From an uncultured Bacillota bacterium (GTDB taxonomy: Bacteria > Bacillota_I > Bacilli_A > RFN20 > CAG-631), in assembly GCA_902491575.1 (NCBI GenBank), contig CABUID010000004.1:62001-126000 (forward strand): 64,000 nucleotides of DNA. Reading direction: 5' to 3'. Made by a program: the position numbers and the translations under genes. The notes below the pieces were generated by a model. The model searched no databases. It was not told the origin of the DNA and saw only the letters and a program-made list of their open reading frames with translations. Positions 52,297 through 62,662 of this stretch are shown here, in pieces. Within the stretch, counting starts at the first letter, position 1, and each line of letters starts with the position of its first letter.

Positions 52297-52748
52297 AAAT
52301 TTTCTCCTTTCCTTTCATTTGTTTTTTCTACTAATAAAGTATTTCCCTCAATTTGCACAATTTTTACAAAATCACCTGGTTCAAACTCATCACTTTTAGT
52401 GATTGCAGTCCATTCAATACCATCTGCTTTTACAATTCCAGAATGATTTAATTCAATTTTTGATAAAACTATAACTTTTTGACCGATTAACGCATCAGCA
52501 TTAGTAGCTATTTTAGGAGAATTCATTCTTTTTTTGATTAATGGTCTTAATGTAAATATACATATTATTGATATTAATGCAAAAATTGAAACTTGTACTG
52601 GAATCAAATCATTATGTAAAAATAAATTAGAAATTAATGCCCCTATAGCTCCAATTGCGAACCAAAAACTAGTTAGGTCAGTTGTTGATATTTCTATGAT
52701 TACCGCTATAATCATAATCATAATCCATACAAAAAACATATATCCCAT
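52293..52748 (-). CDS. NfeD-family membrane protein
   Basis: 151 residues, three hydrophobic segments then a C-terminal OB-like NfeD domain (ALIGQKVIVLSKIELNHSG, VKADGIEWTA). Start at the ATG 52748 after GAGAGGTG; the earlier ATG at 52775 lies in the -10 element. It works with the SPFH partner, with overlapping stop/start. Confidence 0.88.
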   Translation of the reverse strand: MGYMFFVWIMIMIIAVIIEISTTDLTSFWFAIGAIGALISNLFLHNDLIPVQVSIFALISIICIFTLRPLIKKRMNSPKIATNADALIGQKVIVLSKIELNHSGIVKADGIEWTAITKSDEFEPGDFVKIVQIEGNTLLVEKTNERKGENL

Positions 52749-52773
52749 TATTTTTTCACCTCTCTCTAAGTTC

Positions 52774-52801
52774 ATTATAACATGAATATATTTTTTTACA
52801 A
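52774..52801 (-). promoter_or_regulatory. Promoter of the NfeD-SPFH operon
   Basis: Minus-strand TTGTAA (52796-52801), a 16-base spacer and TATAAT (52774-52779). It also rules out the upstream ATG. Confidence 0.6.
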
Positions 52802-52871
52802 GTAAAAAAATATAAATTTTCTTTTACAAATACTTTTAATCAAAATATCATATAATCAAAATGGTGATAAT

Positions 52872-53585
52872 ATGTACTCAATAACATCTTATTATTTTAT
52901 TGATAAAAAATTGCCTAATACCTTATTATTTTTACATGGATGGGGTTGTAATTATCAATATATGTTACCTATTGCTCAACAAATTTCAAATGCAAATTCT
53001 TTAGTTATAGATTTGCCTGGTTTTGGGAAAAATGATGTTTTGCAATCTCCACTTTCTTTAAATGAATTTGCTAATATAATAATCCAATTCTTAAAGGAAA
53101 AAAATTTTAATATATCATTAATTATTGGCCATTCATTTGGAGGAAAATTATCCATTTTATTAGCCAATCAATTAAATATAAAAAGTTTAGTTTTGCTTTC
53201 ACCATCCATATACAATTCACGTCGAACAATATTCTATTATTTAAAAATTTTTATTTATAAATTAATTAAAAAAATTAAAATTTTAAATTTTTTAATTCCT
53301 TTTTTTGGAAGTAAAGATTATAAATCATTAACTCCTGTAATGAAAAAAACAATGATAAATGTGATTAATGAAGATATTACTATTCAATTAAAGAATTTAA
53401 ACATTCCAATTTTAGTAATATTTGGCAAAAAAGACAAAATTACACCTACTTATTTAGGAAAAAAAATTGTAAAAAATGCGAAAGATGCATCCTTGATACT
53501 CGTAGAAGGAAATCATTTTGCATATTTATATAATGTAAACATAATCTCTATGATTATAGAAAGTATGGTGAAATCTTCTTGCTAA
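52872..53585 (+). CDS. Alpha/beta hydrolase
   Basis: 237 residues. Oxyanion strand LFLHGWGCNYQYM, nucleophile elbow GHSFGGK (Ser), acid Asp in IFGKKDKITP, and His in VEGNHFAYL. Complete catalytic triad. Substrate unknown. It overlaps the next gene by 7 bases and precedes two cell-wall genes, so a role in envelope lipids or peptidoglycan is possible. Confidence 0.85.
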   Translation: MYSITSYYFIDKKLPNTLLFLHGWGCNYQYMLPIAQQISNANSLVIDLPGFGKNDVLQSPLSLNEFANIIIQFLKEKNFNISLIIGHSFGGKLSILLANQLNIKSLVLLSPSIYNSRRTIFYYLKIFIYKLIKKIKILNFLIPFFGSKDYKSLTPVMKKTMINVINEDITIQLKNLNIPILVIFGKKDKITPTYLGKKIVKNAKDASLILVEGNHFAYLYNVNIISMIIESMVKSSC

Positions 53586-55054
53586 TAAAACTTTTAATCA
53601 TATCAACCATAGTTTTGCAACATGTTCGTTTTGTTGCCCTTTCAAATATACTTCAAAATCAATACTATGATATCAATCGCTATATTATATATCAAAAAAA
53701 CCATTTCAAAATCATTGTTCTAAAATACATAATTTTACTTATAAGTATTTTTCTTTTAAAATTTAATATTTTCTTTTCGTTATTTTATTTAGTTTTATTT
53801 TTTGAAAATATTCCATCTAAAATAAAAAAATTTCAAATAACTCCTCGAATTGTAAGACAATTTATTATATTTGAAATTTTAAATTTATTCAATTTAGTTT
53901 TCTTTTTTACATTAAAAAATAACATTATGAAAATTCTTATCATTGATGTATATAATATAATACTTTATTGGATTTCATTTTTTATTTCTTACACCATTGA
54001 ATATTTTATCCAAATAAAAAATATTAAAAAAGCACAAAAAAAATTAAAAATGAACCATATTATTTTTGTAGCAATTACAGGAAGTTATGGCAAAACAAGT
54101 TGCAAAAATTATATTACTTCTTTTTTAAAACAAAAATACAATGTTCTACAAACTCCAAAGTCATATAATACATTAAACGGGATCTTAAAAACAATTAACG
54201 AAAAATTAATGCCATATCATGAAATATTTGTTGCTGAAATCGGTGTAGACAAAATAAATGGAATGAATAAATATATTAAATCTTTTCCTATAAATATAGC
54301 AGTTGTTACAAGAATTGGTAATCAACATTTAAAAACATTTAAAAATATTACAAACATTAAAAATGAAAAAACAAAATTATTAAAAAGTGCTTTAGATTTC
54401 GCTATTATAAACATGGATGATTCATATCTTAAGGATGTTGCTGTAAACTGCACAAAAATTACTGTATCAACTCAAAATACTGCAAACATACTTATTAAAT
54501 TAACACAGCAAAATCTAACACAATCATTACTTGAAGTTAGAATTAATAATCAAAAATATGATACATATACAAAATTATTAGGACTACACAATATTGAAAA
54601 TATAGCTTGTGCTGTTGGAGTTGCAAAAGCATTAAATATTGATGATAAGATTATTTTAAATACTATCAAAAAATTAAAAAATGTTGAGCATCGTTTATCA
54701 ACATTAAGACTTAATAACTGGTTAATTTTAGATGATTCATATAATAGTAATTTTATAGGATTTTGCAATGCATTAGATATATTAAACCAAGCTAAAAATA
54801 AAAAAGTAATTATTACACCAGGAATAATAGAACAAGGGAAAAATAATTATCAAAATGAAATTTTAGCAAAAAAAATAGAAGAAATAGCCGATATTATTTT
54901 ATTAGTAAAAAATCCATCATTTGGCGAAAAAATCAGTTCCAAACTTGACTTCAAATCATTTATTGAAGCATATAATTATTTGCATACTCATTATTATGAT
55001 CAAGAATTAACTATTCTTATTGAAAATGATTTACCAGATATTTACATTAAATAA
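53579..55054 (+). CDS. Membrane-linked MurF-like Mur ligase
   Basis: 491 residues. Four hydrophobic segments fill residues ~1-155, then the Mur ligase core: GSYGKTSCKN (ATP loop, ~168), VLQTPKSYNTLNG (MurF-like), AEIGV, TRIGNQHLKTF, HRLSTL and DDSYNSN. The usual ~90-residue MurF domain 1 (UDP-sugar binding) is missing, replaced by the membrane part. It adds D-Ala-D-Ala to the stem peptide if it is a true MurF. TTG start at 53579, weak ribosome site. ddl lies downstream. Confidence 0.72.
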   Translation: MLIKLLIISTIVLQHVRFVALSNILQNQYYDINRYIIYQKNHFKIIVLKYIILLISIFLLKFNIFFSLFYLVLFFENIPSKIKKFQITPRIVRQFIIFEILNLFNLVFFFTLKNNIMKILIIDVYNIILYWISFFISYTIEYFIQIKNIKKAQKKLKMNHIIFVAITGSYGKTSCKNYITSFLKQKYNVLQTPKSYNTLNGILKTINEKLMPYHEIFVAEIGVDKINGMNKYIKSFPINIAVVTRIGNQHLKTFKNITNIKNEKTKLLKSALDFAIINMDDSYLKDVAVNCTKITVSTQNTANILIKLTQQNLTQSLLEVRINNQKYDTYTKLLGLHNIENIACAVGVAKALNIDDKIILNTIKKLKNVEHRLSTLRLNNWLILDDSYNSNFIGFCNALDILNQAKNKKVIITPGIIEQGKNNYQNEILAKKIEEIADIILLVKNPSFGEKISSKLDFKSFIEAYNYLHTHYYDQELTILIENDLPDIYIK

Positions 55055-55121
55055 AAATTATGAAAGGAATATTATATAACTATTAATAAATCAAATAAGT
55101 TTATAATAAAAGGTTTATTTT

Positions 55122-56240
55122 ATGACAAATAACATTTTACTTGTTTACGGAGGAAATTCTGTTGAACATGAAATAAGTATTATTACAGCTTTACAAATAA
55201 AAAATCAATATAAAGGAAAATATCATCTTATTTTATGCTATTTAAAAGATGGGAAATTTTACATTTCGCCTAAATTAGAAAAAATTGATTTCTATAAATC
55301 AATATCTAAAAATATTAAAAATGTAAATTCTATAAATTTTAACGCTAATGAAAATTTAATAAAAGTTAAACATAAAAAATTACATTTTGATGCTGTTTGG
55401 ATTGTTGCACATGGTAGCAATTGTGAAGATGGAACTCTATATTCCTATTTTAAAACTTTAAATATTGATGTGATTGGTGAGAAGCCCTCATCCGCCATTA
55501 TTGGTCAAAACAAATATTTAACAAAAAAATGTACTAGTGTAAACACTATTCCTTTTTACGAATTGAATTCATATGACTATAATCATAATCTTGAAAAAAT
55601 TATGGAAGAAACTAAAAAATTAGGTTTCCCAGTTATCTTAAAACCTGTAGATTTAGGTAGTAGTGTTGGTATTCATAGCGCCAATAATATAGATGAAATG
55701 ATGGATAGCGTAGAAGAACTATTCCATTTATCTTCAAGTATTATCATTGAAAAAAAAATAAACCATTTTATGGAACTAAACATTTCTGTTTTTCAATATA
55801 AAGATGAATTCATTTTATCAGATATTGAAAAAGTCAGTAATAATCATGTGTTAAGTTATAAAGACAAATATGTCAATAACCAAAAATCAATGGTAGGGCA
55901 AAAAAAAGAACTTCCTGCAAATATAAGCAATGAATTAAAAAAACAAATACAATCTTTTGCATTAAAAATATATAAAGATCTAAAAGCGCAATATATTGTC
56001 AGAATGGATTTTTTATATGATTTAGATAATGATGCTTTATATTTTAATGAAATTAATAATATTCCTGGTTCATTAGCCCTATACTTATATGATAGTATAG
56101 GTTTCAAATGCTCAGATATTCTTGATATGTATATTGATGAAGGATTAAAAAATATCAATAACGAAAAAGAGTTAATCACGACTTATCAGGATAATATTTT
56201 CATGCAACAAAACTTTAATAATGTAAAATTTAACAAATAA
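55122..56240 (+). CDS. ddl: D-alanine-D-alanine ligase
   Basis: 372 residues. LVYGGNSVEHEISI N-terminus, the ATP-grasp core (GFPVILKPVDLGSSVGI), MELNISVFQ and a C-terminal NEINNIPGSL. The residue after SSVG and the EH site fit a D-Ala-specific Ddl. It makes D-Ala-D-Ala for the MurF step; the gene lies right after the Mur ligase. TATAAT is present near 55100. Confidence 0.93.
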   Translation: MTNNILLVYGGNSVEHEISIITALQIKNQYKGKYHLILCYLKDGKFYISPKLEKIDFYKSISKNIKNVNSINFNANENLIKVKHKKLHFDAVWIVAHGSNCEDGTLYSYFKTLNIDVIGEKPSSAIIGQNKYLTKKCTSVNTIPFYELNSYDYNHNLEKIMEETKKLGFPVILKPVDLGSSVGIHSANNIDEMMDSVEELFHLSSSIIIEKKINHFMELNISVFQYKDEFILSDIEKVSNNHVLSYKDKYVNNQKSMVGQKKELPANISNELKKQIQSFALKIYKDLKAQYIVRMDFLYDLDNDALYFNEINNIPGSLALYLYDSIGFKCSDILDMYIDEGLKNINNEKELITTYQDNIFMQQNFNNVKFNK

Positions 56241-56272
56241 GTATATAATATTAATGGCGGGGTAAACAATCA

Positions 56273-57481
56273 ATGGAATCTTTACGTCATTTATATAAAA
56301 TTGGTCATGGGCCAAGTAGTTCGCATACAATGGGACCAGAAAGTGCTTGCAAATATATTTTAAAAAATTATCCCAATGCTAAAAATATAATTGTAACTCT
56401 TTATGGCTCTTTAGCTTTGACTGGAAAAGGACATTTAACGGATAAAATCATTATGGATACGCTTAAGGATGTTAAAGTATCTATTATTTTTAATTTTGAT
56501 CAAATACCACAGCATCCTAATACTATGTCGTTTGATCTTTATGATATTCATCAACATTTTATAAAAAAAATAGATATTCTTTCTATAGGCGGAGGAGATA
56601 TTAAAATTCTAAACATTACACAAAAAAGTTTAAAAGTTGAAAAAAATATTTTTCCTTTTAATTCTTTTAATGAAATAAAACAATACTGCATACAAGAAAA
56701 TCTTACATTAAGTGATTTTGTGTACAAGTTTGAAAATAAAAACATTAAAAACTACTTAAAAAAAATCTATATGACTATGAAAAAATCGATAGAAAATGGT
56801 ATAAGTAAAGCAGGAGAACTGCAAGGAAATCTTCACGTTTTAAGAAAAGCACAACAACTTTATTATGCGAAAAAAATTAAAGAAAGTACTGATATTAGCG
56901 AGTTAAGATTAGTTAGCAGTTATGCCTTTGCAGTAAGTGAAGAAAATGCAGATGGCGGTATAATCGTTACTGCTCCAACTTGTGGCGCTAGTGGCGTTTT
57001 ACCAGCCGTTTTATTCTATTTAAAAAAGAAAAACCATTTAACTATTAATGATATTATTGACGCTCTAGCTGTTGCAGGAATAGTTGGAAATATAATAAAA
57101 CACAACGCTTCAATTAGTGGGGCATATGCAGGTTGTCAGTCTGAAATTGGATCAGCTTGTTCAATGGCAGCTGCTGCTGTCGCTTTTTTAAATCATCAAA
57201 GTATCGAAGAAATTGAATATGCTGCTGAAATTGCTCTAGAGCATCACTTAGGATTAACTTGCGATCCTGTTAATGGTTTAGTTCAAATCCCTTGTATTGA
57301 AAGAAATGCTGTTGCAGCTTTAAGAGCAATTGACGCCGCCAATTTGTCAAAATTTTTAAATGGAACTCGTAAAGTATCATTTGATACTGTTGTAAAAACA
57401 ATGTATGAAACTGGAAAAGATTTAAACCGTAAATATAAAGAAACTAGCATCGGTGGTTTAGCTAAAAATTATAATACTTAA
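56273..57481 (+). CDS. sdaA: L-serine dehydratase, single-chain
   Basis: 402 residues with beta-domain signature GHGPSSSHTMGP and alpha-domain TAPTCGASGVLPAVL, SGAYAGCQSEIGSACSMAAAA and LTCDPVNGLVQIPC (Cys residues of the [4Fe-4S] cluster). Converts L-serine to pyruvate and ammonia. The usual clostridial SdaAA/SdaAB are here fused in one chain. Confidence 0.93.
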   Translation: MESLRHLYKIGHGPSSSHTMGPESACKYILKNYPNAKNIIVTLYGSLALTGKGHLTDKIIMDTLKDVKVSIIFNFDQIPQHPNTMSFDLYDIHQHFIKKIDILSIGGGDIKILNITQKSLKVEKNIFPFNSFNEIKQYCIQENLTLSDFVYKFENKNIKNYLKKIYMTMKKSIENGISKAGELQGNLHVLRKAQQLYYAKKIKESTDISELRLVSSYAFAVSEENADGGIIVTAPTCGASGVLPAVLFYLKKKNHLTINDIIDALAVAGIVGNIIKHNASISGAYAGCQSEIGSACSMAAAAVAFLNHQSIEEIEYAAEIALEHHLGLTCDPVNGLVQIPCIERNAVAALRAIDAANLSKFLNGTRKVSFDTVVKTMYETGKDLNRKYKETSIGGLAKNYNT

Positions 57482-57572
57482 TATATAATTTATAATCTTC
57501 TAATTTACTCTTTTCTTTTTATTTGTTAAAATAGAATAAATAACAGAAAATATATGAAAGTGAGGAAATATT

Positions 57573-60302
57573 ATGAATAAAAAATTATTGTTATGTTTGA
57601 TTGCATCAACAATTTTGGCTAGTTGCAATAAAAATAATAGTAATCAGCCTAGTGATAGTATCGATATTAACAACTCTTCAAATTCATCCAGCGAAGACAC
57701 TATAATCAAAGATTATTACGCAGTTATTAATTCTGTATATGATGTTGTTTACATTTATGGTGTTCAAGGTGAATCTTTTGACTTATCAACAATTGATACT
57801 TCTAGATGTTTTAGTGGTAAACCGACTTATAAAATCAATAATGATGGTGTTTCAATAAGTGGTGATACTTTAACATTTAATAAAGTTGGCACCTATACCA
57901 TAGAGGCTAATGCGAATGGTATAAAACAATTTGCAATTCAAGTCTCAGTTGGTGAAAATGAAGCTAGTCGTTACCTTTATCCAAAAAGTATTAATTTAGA
58001 AAATTATACACAAAGATCAGGAAATTCTGATTTAGTTACTATTGAAAATGACACGATTACAATGCAAGCAACTGGTTCTATTTGGAATCGTATTACATAT
58101 GCATTGGATGAAAACTATTCAAAAAATTATACTTTAGAATGCGATGCAACTTTTTTAAATACCACCGATAGTTCAAGATGGCTTGGTATAGTATTCCGTA
58201 ATCAAGAGTCTGATAATAAAACCTATCCGTATTATCAATTTGATATTCGACAAAATACTGCGTCCAGTAATGCTGTAGAAGTTACTTATGTGTACAACTC
58301 TACATCCTACTCTTATCCTTATATAGGAACTTGGAATAATGGTAATCCTGGCGTTTTGTCATCCAATGATACAGTCCATATGAAATTAAAAGTACAAAAT
58401 TCAAATTTCACGGGCACTTTATCTTGTAATGATTATACAACTACATTTGACACAACACTTCCAAATGCTTCCACTGGTGAGTTTGGATTTCAATGTGCTG
58501 GATCTACTGTAAAATTTGAAAATATCAAGATTTCTTTAGACGAAGAAACAAAGATAATGTCTTATGCAAACACTTCTGACTCTATTGTAAATATAGAAGA
58601 CGATGCAATCGATGGTATGAAACCTAATATGATAGCATCTGGATCCACTATTGATGAATTGTATGGAGTAAACGAATACTGTCAACAATTTTTTGTAAGA
58701 GCTGAAAGTTTAAAAGTATATAATATAAATGATGCTTTAATGGATGTCACATTAAATGAATTATTTCTTGACTTAAGAGGACAATACATTCCAAATATCC
58801 AAATTGAAGATGAAAAAACATTACAATATGTTACTGAGATTTGTAATTCATATGGAATAATTGATTTAGTTATTTGGTCTTCTAAAGGAGAAATATTAGA
58901 TGCTGCAAGAAAGCAAATGTCTTATGCACGCTTAGGTTATATTCCGGAAAATGTAACATCTTTTGAATCCTATGATGAAATTGCTGAAATTTGTCATGAA
59001 GCTGGTAGACATTATGCAAATTTAATTTTAATTGATAGTGAATTATTAAATAAAGAAAACATAGTAAAAGTTACCGGCCTTGGCTATAGTATAGTTGCAA
59101 ATGCTAAAAATGGTGATAATTATTCTGTTATTAGTGGTGCTTTATCAGGATGTAAATTAATTTTAGCGAATTACAATTCAAATGTTCAAAAACAGACTAA
59201 TTTAATTTATAATGATTCTATTTTTAATGTCAATGAATCATCTACTTCATTAGACAAACAAGTTCATTCATTATTCTCTATTCCTTATGTAACAGGACAT
59301 AGAGGTGCAGGTACTAACGGCTCTAATCCTGCAGTAACTTTACCAGAAAATACAATTGAATCCTTTAAATGGGCATATGATAATGGTGCTCAAGCGATTG
59401 AAATTGATATCCACGAAACATCTGATAACCGTTTAGCAGTTATTCATGATGAAACAACAGGAGCATTCTCAAATGTAAATTTAAATATCAAACGTTCTAC
59501 TTTAGCAGAGTTACAAGCAATCCCTTTAAAATGTGGAAATATTTATTCTTATGATTACCATATTCCGTCTTTAGAAGAAGTCTTTGATACCTTTTCAACG
59601 GATGAATATAATAACAAAACAATTGTCATTGAAGTAAAAGATAATTTAACTAAAACCGGTAAAATGGCAATCGAAATGGCTAAACAAAAAGGATGGTATA
59701 ATCGTATTACACTCATCACCTTTAGTGCAGCAACAGCTAAAGAATTAAGAGAATATGATCCTGCTATTCAAGTTGGTTATTTAAATACCGTAATAAGACA
59801 TACCAATGAAGAATATTGGTCTTCCGTTAATTCTTTCCTTTCATCTGGTGTAGGATTGGCTTCTCAATTAACTACTATTTCAACTGAACCACTTCAAGAA
59901 TCAAATGCTAGAGGTCAAATGTATTGGCTATGGACATTTGGATATGAAAACTCTTCACAACTCGCTAATCATATTTTTGATGGCAATAGAGCTTATACGA
60001 CAAATTATGTCCCTTGTTTTACTAATAATAAATATAAACTCATTTATGACAATGATATAACATTAGCTATTAATGAAACAAAACAATTAACAGCAAAATC
60101 TGTAACCTATTCACAAACAGAAACAACTGAAAAAGATATAGAAATCATCGTATTAACCGACAATGCTACAGCAAATAATAATAATATTACCCGTACAGGA
60201 CAAGGCGATATTTATGCAGTTATTAAATATAAAACCGAATGGGAATTATACAATACTACAACGAACTTTTATATCTATTCAGATATCGTAGTTATTAAAT
60301 AA
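57573..60302 (+). CDS. Lipoprotein with glycerophosphodiester phosphodiesterase domains
   Basis: 909 residues. Lipobox ILASC (Cys18) and a Ser/Asn linker; an Ig/Big-like strand region; a concanavalin-like beta domain (~140-330); and then two TIM-barrel-like parts. The second (~570-790) is a clear GDPD: GHRGAGTNGS, PENTIESFKWA, IEIDIHETSDN, VIHDETT, FDTFSTDEYNN. The first (~360-540) resembles a degenerate GDPD or similar barrel. Outside the cell it would split phosphodiesters such as teichoic acid or lipid head groups. It is followed by a terminator. Confidence 0.82.
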   Translation: MNKKLLLCLIASTILASCNKNNSNQPSDSIDINNSSNSSSEDTIIKDYYAVINSVYDVVYIYGVQGESFDLSTIDTSRCFSGKPTYKINNDGVSISGDTLTFNKVGTYTIEANANGIKQFAIQVSVGENEASRYLYPKSINLENYTQRSGNSDLVTIENDTITMQATGSIWNRITYALDENYSKNYTLECDATFLNTTDSSRWLGIVFRNQESDNKTYPYYQFDIRQNTASSNAVEVTYVYNSTSYSYPYIGTWNNGNPGVLSSNDTVHMKLKVQNSNFTGTLSCNDYTTTFDTTLPNASTGEFGFQCAGSTVKFENIKISLDEETKIMSYANTSDSIVNIEDDAIDGMKPNMIASGSTIDELYGVNEYCQQFFVRAESLKVYNINDALMDVTLNELFLDLRGQYIPNIQIEDEKTLQYVTEICNSYGIIDLVIWSSKGEILDAARKQMSYARLGYIPENVTSFESYDEIAEICHEAGRHYANLILIDSELLNKENIVKVTGLGYSIVANAKNGDNYSVISGALSGCKLILANYNSNVQKQTNLIYNDSIFNVNESSTSLDKQVHSLFSIPYVTGHRGAGTNGSNPAVTLPENTIESFKWAYDNGAQAIEIDIHETSDNRLAVIHDETTGAFSNVNLNIKRSTLAELQAIPLKCGNIYSYDYHIPSLEEVFDTFSTDEYNNKTIVIEVKDNLTKTGKMAIEMAKQKGWYNRITLITFSAATAKELREYDPAIQVGYLNTVIRHTNEEYWSSVNSFLSSGVGLASQLTTISTEPLQESNARGQMYWLWTFGYENSSQLANHIFDGNRAYTTNYVPCFTNNKYKLIYDNDITLAINETKQLTAKSVTYSQTETTEKDIEIIVLTDNATANNNNITRTGQGDIYAVIKYKTEWELYNTTTNFYIYSDIVVIK

Positions 60303-60305
60303 ATT

Positions 60306-60346
60306 TAAAAAGACGATTAAGATTTTTTCTTAAAAGTCTTTTTTTT
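60306..60346 (+). terminator. Terminator of the GDPD lipoprotein gene
   Basis: AAAAAGAC pairs with GTCTTTTT, with inner TTAAGA/TCTTAA, then a T run. Confidence 0.7.
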
Positions 60347-60382
60347 ATTAATAAAATCCATAATTTTAAGAAACAATCAATT

Positions 60383-60466
60383 AAAAAACCACCGCACATA
60401 GTTGGTTCCTTAAGGCTGCTGTATTCCTACTCTGACCTGATTCGAAATTACCTATCGCAATGGCAA
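60383..60466 (-). ncRNA. ffs: Signal recognition particle RNA (small bacterial type)
   Basis: The minus strand has the conserved SRP core (TCAGGTC, GGAA, AGCAGCC) in a hairpin. The ends pair over 12 bp with one bulge (CCATTGCGATAG with CTATGTGCGGTGG), followed by T residues. About 84 bases, the 4.5S-like size. A TATAAT lies at 60471-60476 on the minus strand. Confidence 0.88.
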
Positions 60467-60666
60467 TATTATTATATCGTAAATTATATAAAAAATATAC
60501 TATTTTTTTAAAAAATAAATAAAATCATCTTTTTTTCATTTAATTCATTAAAAATTAAAAAGTTTTTAAAAAAAACTATATGCATTTATTCTATAAAATG
60601 ATAAAATAAGAACGTCAAACAAATTAGATTACATATTATGAATCTAAAAATAGGAGGATATATTTT

Positions 60667-62616
60667 ATGGCAAAGGCTTATGCACCAAGTCAAATTAAAA
60701 ATGTTGCAATATTAGGTCATCAAGGAGTAGGAAAAACTTCCTTATTGGAATCTATATTATTTGCTAACAAAAAAATATCAGCAAAGGGAAAAATCGATAA
60801 CGGAAATACCTTTTCTGATTTCACGAAAGAAGAAAAAGATGCAAAAATGTCTGTTTATTCAACAGTGTGTTTTGTTGAAAAAGAAGATAACAAAATTAAC
60901 TTTATTGATACTCCAGGATTTTTTGATTTTGTAGGAGAAGTATTAGCACCTTTATCTATAGCTTCATTAGCTTTAGTTGTTGTACGTCCAGGAAATGTAG
61001 AAGTTGGAACGAAAAGAGCATTAAAATTTGTTAAAGATACAAATAAACCTTGCATCATCGTAGTGAACAAAATGGATAAAGATAATGCCGATGTTACAAA
61101 AACATTTGCTGCTTTACAAGAAACTTTTAATGGTAAATGCGTAATGATGAACGAGCCAAATGGTTCAGCTAGTGCTTTTACCGCAGTTATGGATAAATTA
61201 GAAAGTAATCTTGATGTTTTAACAGAAAAAGTTGCTAATTGCGACGATGAAATCATGATGAAATTCTTAGAAGGAGAAGAAATTTCACTTAGTGAAGTCC
61301 AAACGGGTTTAACTAAAGCCATATTGATGAACGAACTTATTCCTGTTTTATTTACTTCTGCTGAAAAAATGGTCGGAATTAATGAATTAGTTGATTTTAT
61401 TAAAGCTTATGCTCCAGCAGCAGATACTATCCCTGAAGTCGACGCTTCTAAACCTAATGGCGCTTTAGTCTATAAAACTATCGTTGATCCATTCCAAGGT
61501 AGAATTTCTTATGTTTTAGTAAAAACTGGTAAGCTTTTGCCAAATTGTGAAATGTTTAATTCATCTAAACAAGTAAAAGTAAAATTAAGCGGAATCAATT
61601 ATCCGAACGGAAAAGATATTATACCCGCAAATGAAATCTCTGCTGGTGACATTGGTGTAATTACAAAAATTGATCAACTCGAAACTAATGAAACCATTTG
61701 TGAACCTAACTCTTCACTTTTATTTGCGCCTATTCGTTTCCCACAACCTGTTGTCTTTTTTGGCATTCGTGTTGATAACAAAAATGATGAACCTAAGGTT
61801 TCTGAAGGTCTAAAGAGAGCTTCTCTTGAAGATTTAACAATCAGTGTTGAAAGAATACCAGAAACAAAACAATTATTAGTAGGTTGTCAAGGTGGAACGC
61901 ATATTGATACAATCTTAAGTAAAATTAAAGCATCTTATAAATGCCAAGCTACAACAGAAGATGCAAAAGTTCCTTATAGGGAAACTATTAAAGGTTCTTC
62001 AGATGTTGAAGGTAAACATAAAAAACAATCCGGCGGTGCTGGACAATATGGAGATGTTTGGATTCGTTTTTCACCTTCTGAAAAAGAATTTGAATTTGTA
62101 AACTCCGTATTTGGTGGATCCGTTCCAACAAACTTTATTCCAGCTGTTGAAAAAGGTCTTATTGAAGCTTGTAAAACTGGAATTCTTACAGGAAATCCTG
62201 TAGTAAATATTAAATGTGATTTATATGATGGTGGTTATCATCCTGTTGATTCTAATGAAATTTCCTTTAAAATAGCTGCATCACTTGCTTTTAAAGCAGG
62301 AATGGAAAAAGCAAAACCTATCCTGCTCGAACCAATCTTAAAGATGACAATTGTCGTACCAAATGAGTTTGTTGGCGATGTTATGTCGAATATTTCAAAA
62401 CACAGAGGCTTAGTTGGTGAATTCTCAGTAGAAGGTGAAAATCAAGTGATAACCTCTGAGATTCCACAAATTGAACTTTCAAAATGCGTTATTGAATTAA
62501 AAACTTTAACTCAAGCACAAGCTGATATCACACATGAATTCTTAAGATACGCAGAAGTCCCTCGTGAACAATCAGAAAAAATAATTGCTGAATATAAAGC
62601 ATCTCAAGCAAATTAA
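60667..62616 (+). CDS. Elongation factor G-like protein (FusA2-type paralogue)
   Basis: 649 residues, shorter than ribosomal EF-G (~690). GTPase: GHQGVGKTSLLE, FIDTPGFFDF, NKMDKDN. Domain IV: HKKQSGGAGQYGDVWIR and the C-terminal EF-G fold. The G1 loop (GHQGVGKT instead of AHIDAGKT) and other changes mark it as a paralogue, not the main translocase. GGAGG ribosome site. Role in translation or ribosome recycling unproven. Confidence 0.88.
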   Translation: MAKAYAPSQIKNVAILGHQGVGKTSLLESILFANKKISAKGKIDNGNTFSDFTKEEKDAKMSVYSTVCFVEKEDNKINFIDTPGFFDFVGEVLAPLSIASLALVVVRPGNVEVGTKRALKFVKDTNKPCIIVVNKMDKDNADVTKTFAALQETFNGKCVMMNEPNGSASAFTAVMDKLESNLDVLTEKVANCDDEIMMKFLEGEEISLSEVQTGLTKAILMNELIPVLFTSAEKMVGINELVDFIKAYAPAADTIPEVDASKPNGALVYKTIVDPFQGRISYVLVKTGKLLPNCEMFNSSKQVKVKLSGINYPNGKDIIPANEISAGDIGVITKIDQLETNETICEPNSSLLFAPIRFPQPVVFFGIRVDNKNDEPKVSEGLKRASLEDLTISVERIPETKQLLVGCQGGTHIDTILSKIKASYKCQATTEDAKVPYRETIKGSSDVEGKHKKQSGGAGQYGDVWIRFSPSEKEFEFVNSVFGGSVPTNFIPAVEKGLIEACKTGILTGNPVVNIKCDLYDGGYHPVDSNEISFKIAASLAFKAGMEKAKPILLEPILKMTIVVPNEFVGDVMSNISKHRGLVGEFSVEGENQVITSEIPQIELSKCVIELKTLTQAQADITHEFLRYAEVPREQSEKIIAEYKASQAN

Positions 62617-62639
62617 AAGCATCCTAAGGATGCTTTTTC
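62615..62639 (+). terminator. Terminator of the EF-G-like gene
   Basis: Stem AAAAGCATCC/GGATGCTTTTT with loop TAA. Confidence 0.85.
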
Positions 62640-62662
62640 AAAAAAGAGGAGGAAAAATAACT

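Noticed and set aside
60375..60470. Riboswitch for the EF-G-like gene
   Set aside because: The conserved SRP RNA core and end pairing are on the minus strand, so it is the SRP RNA gene.
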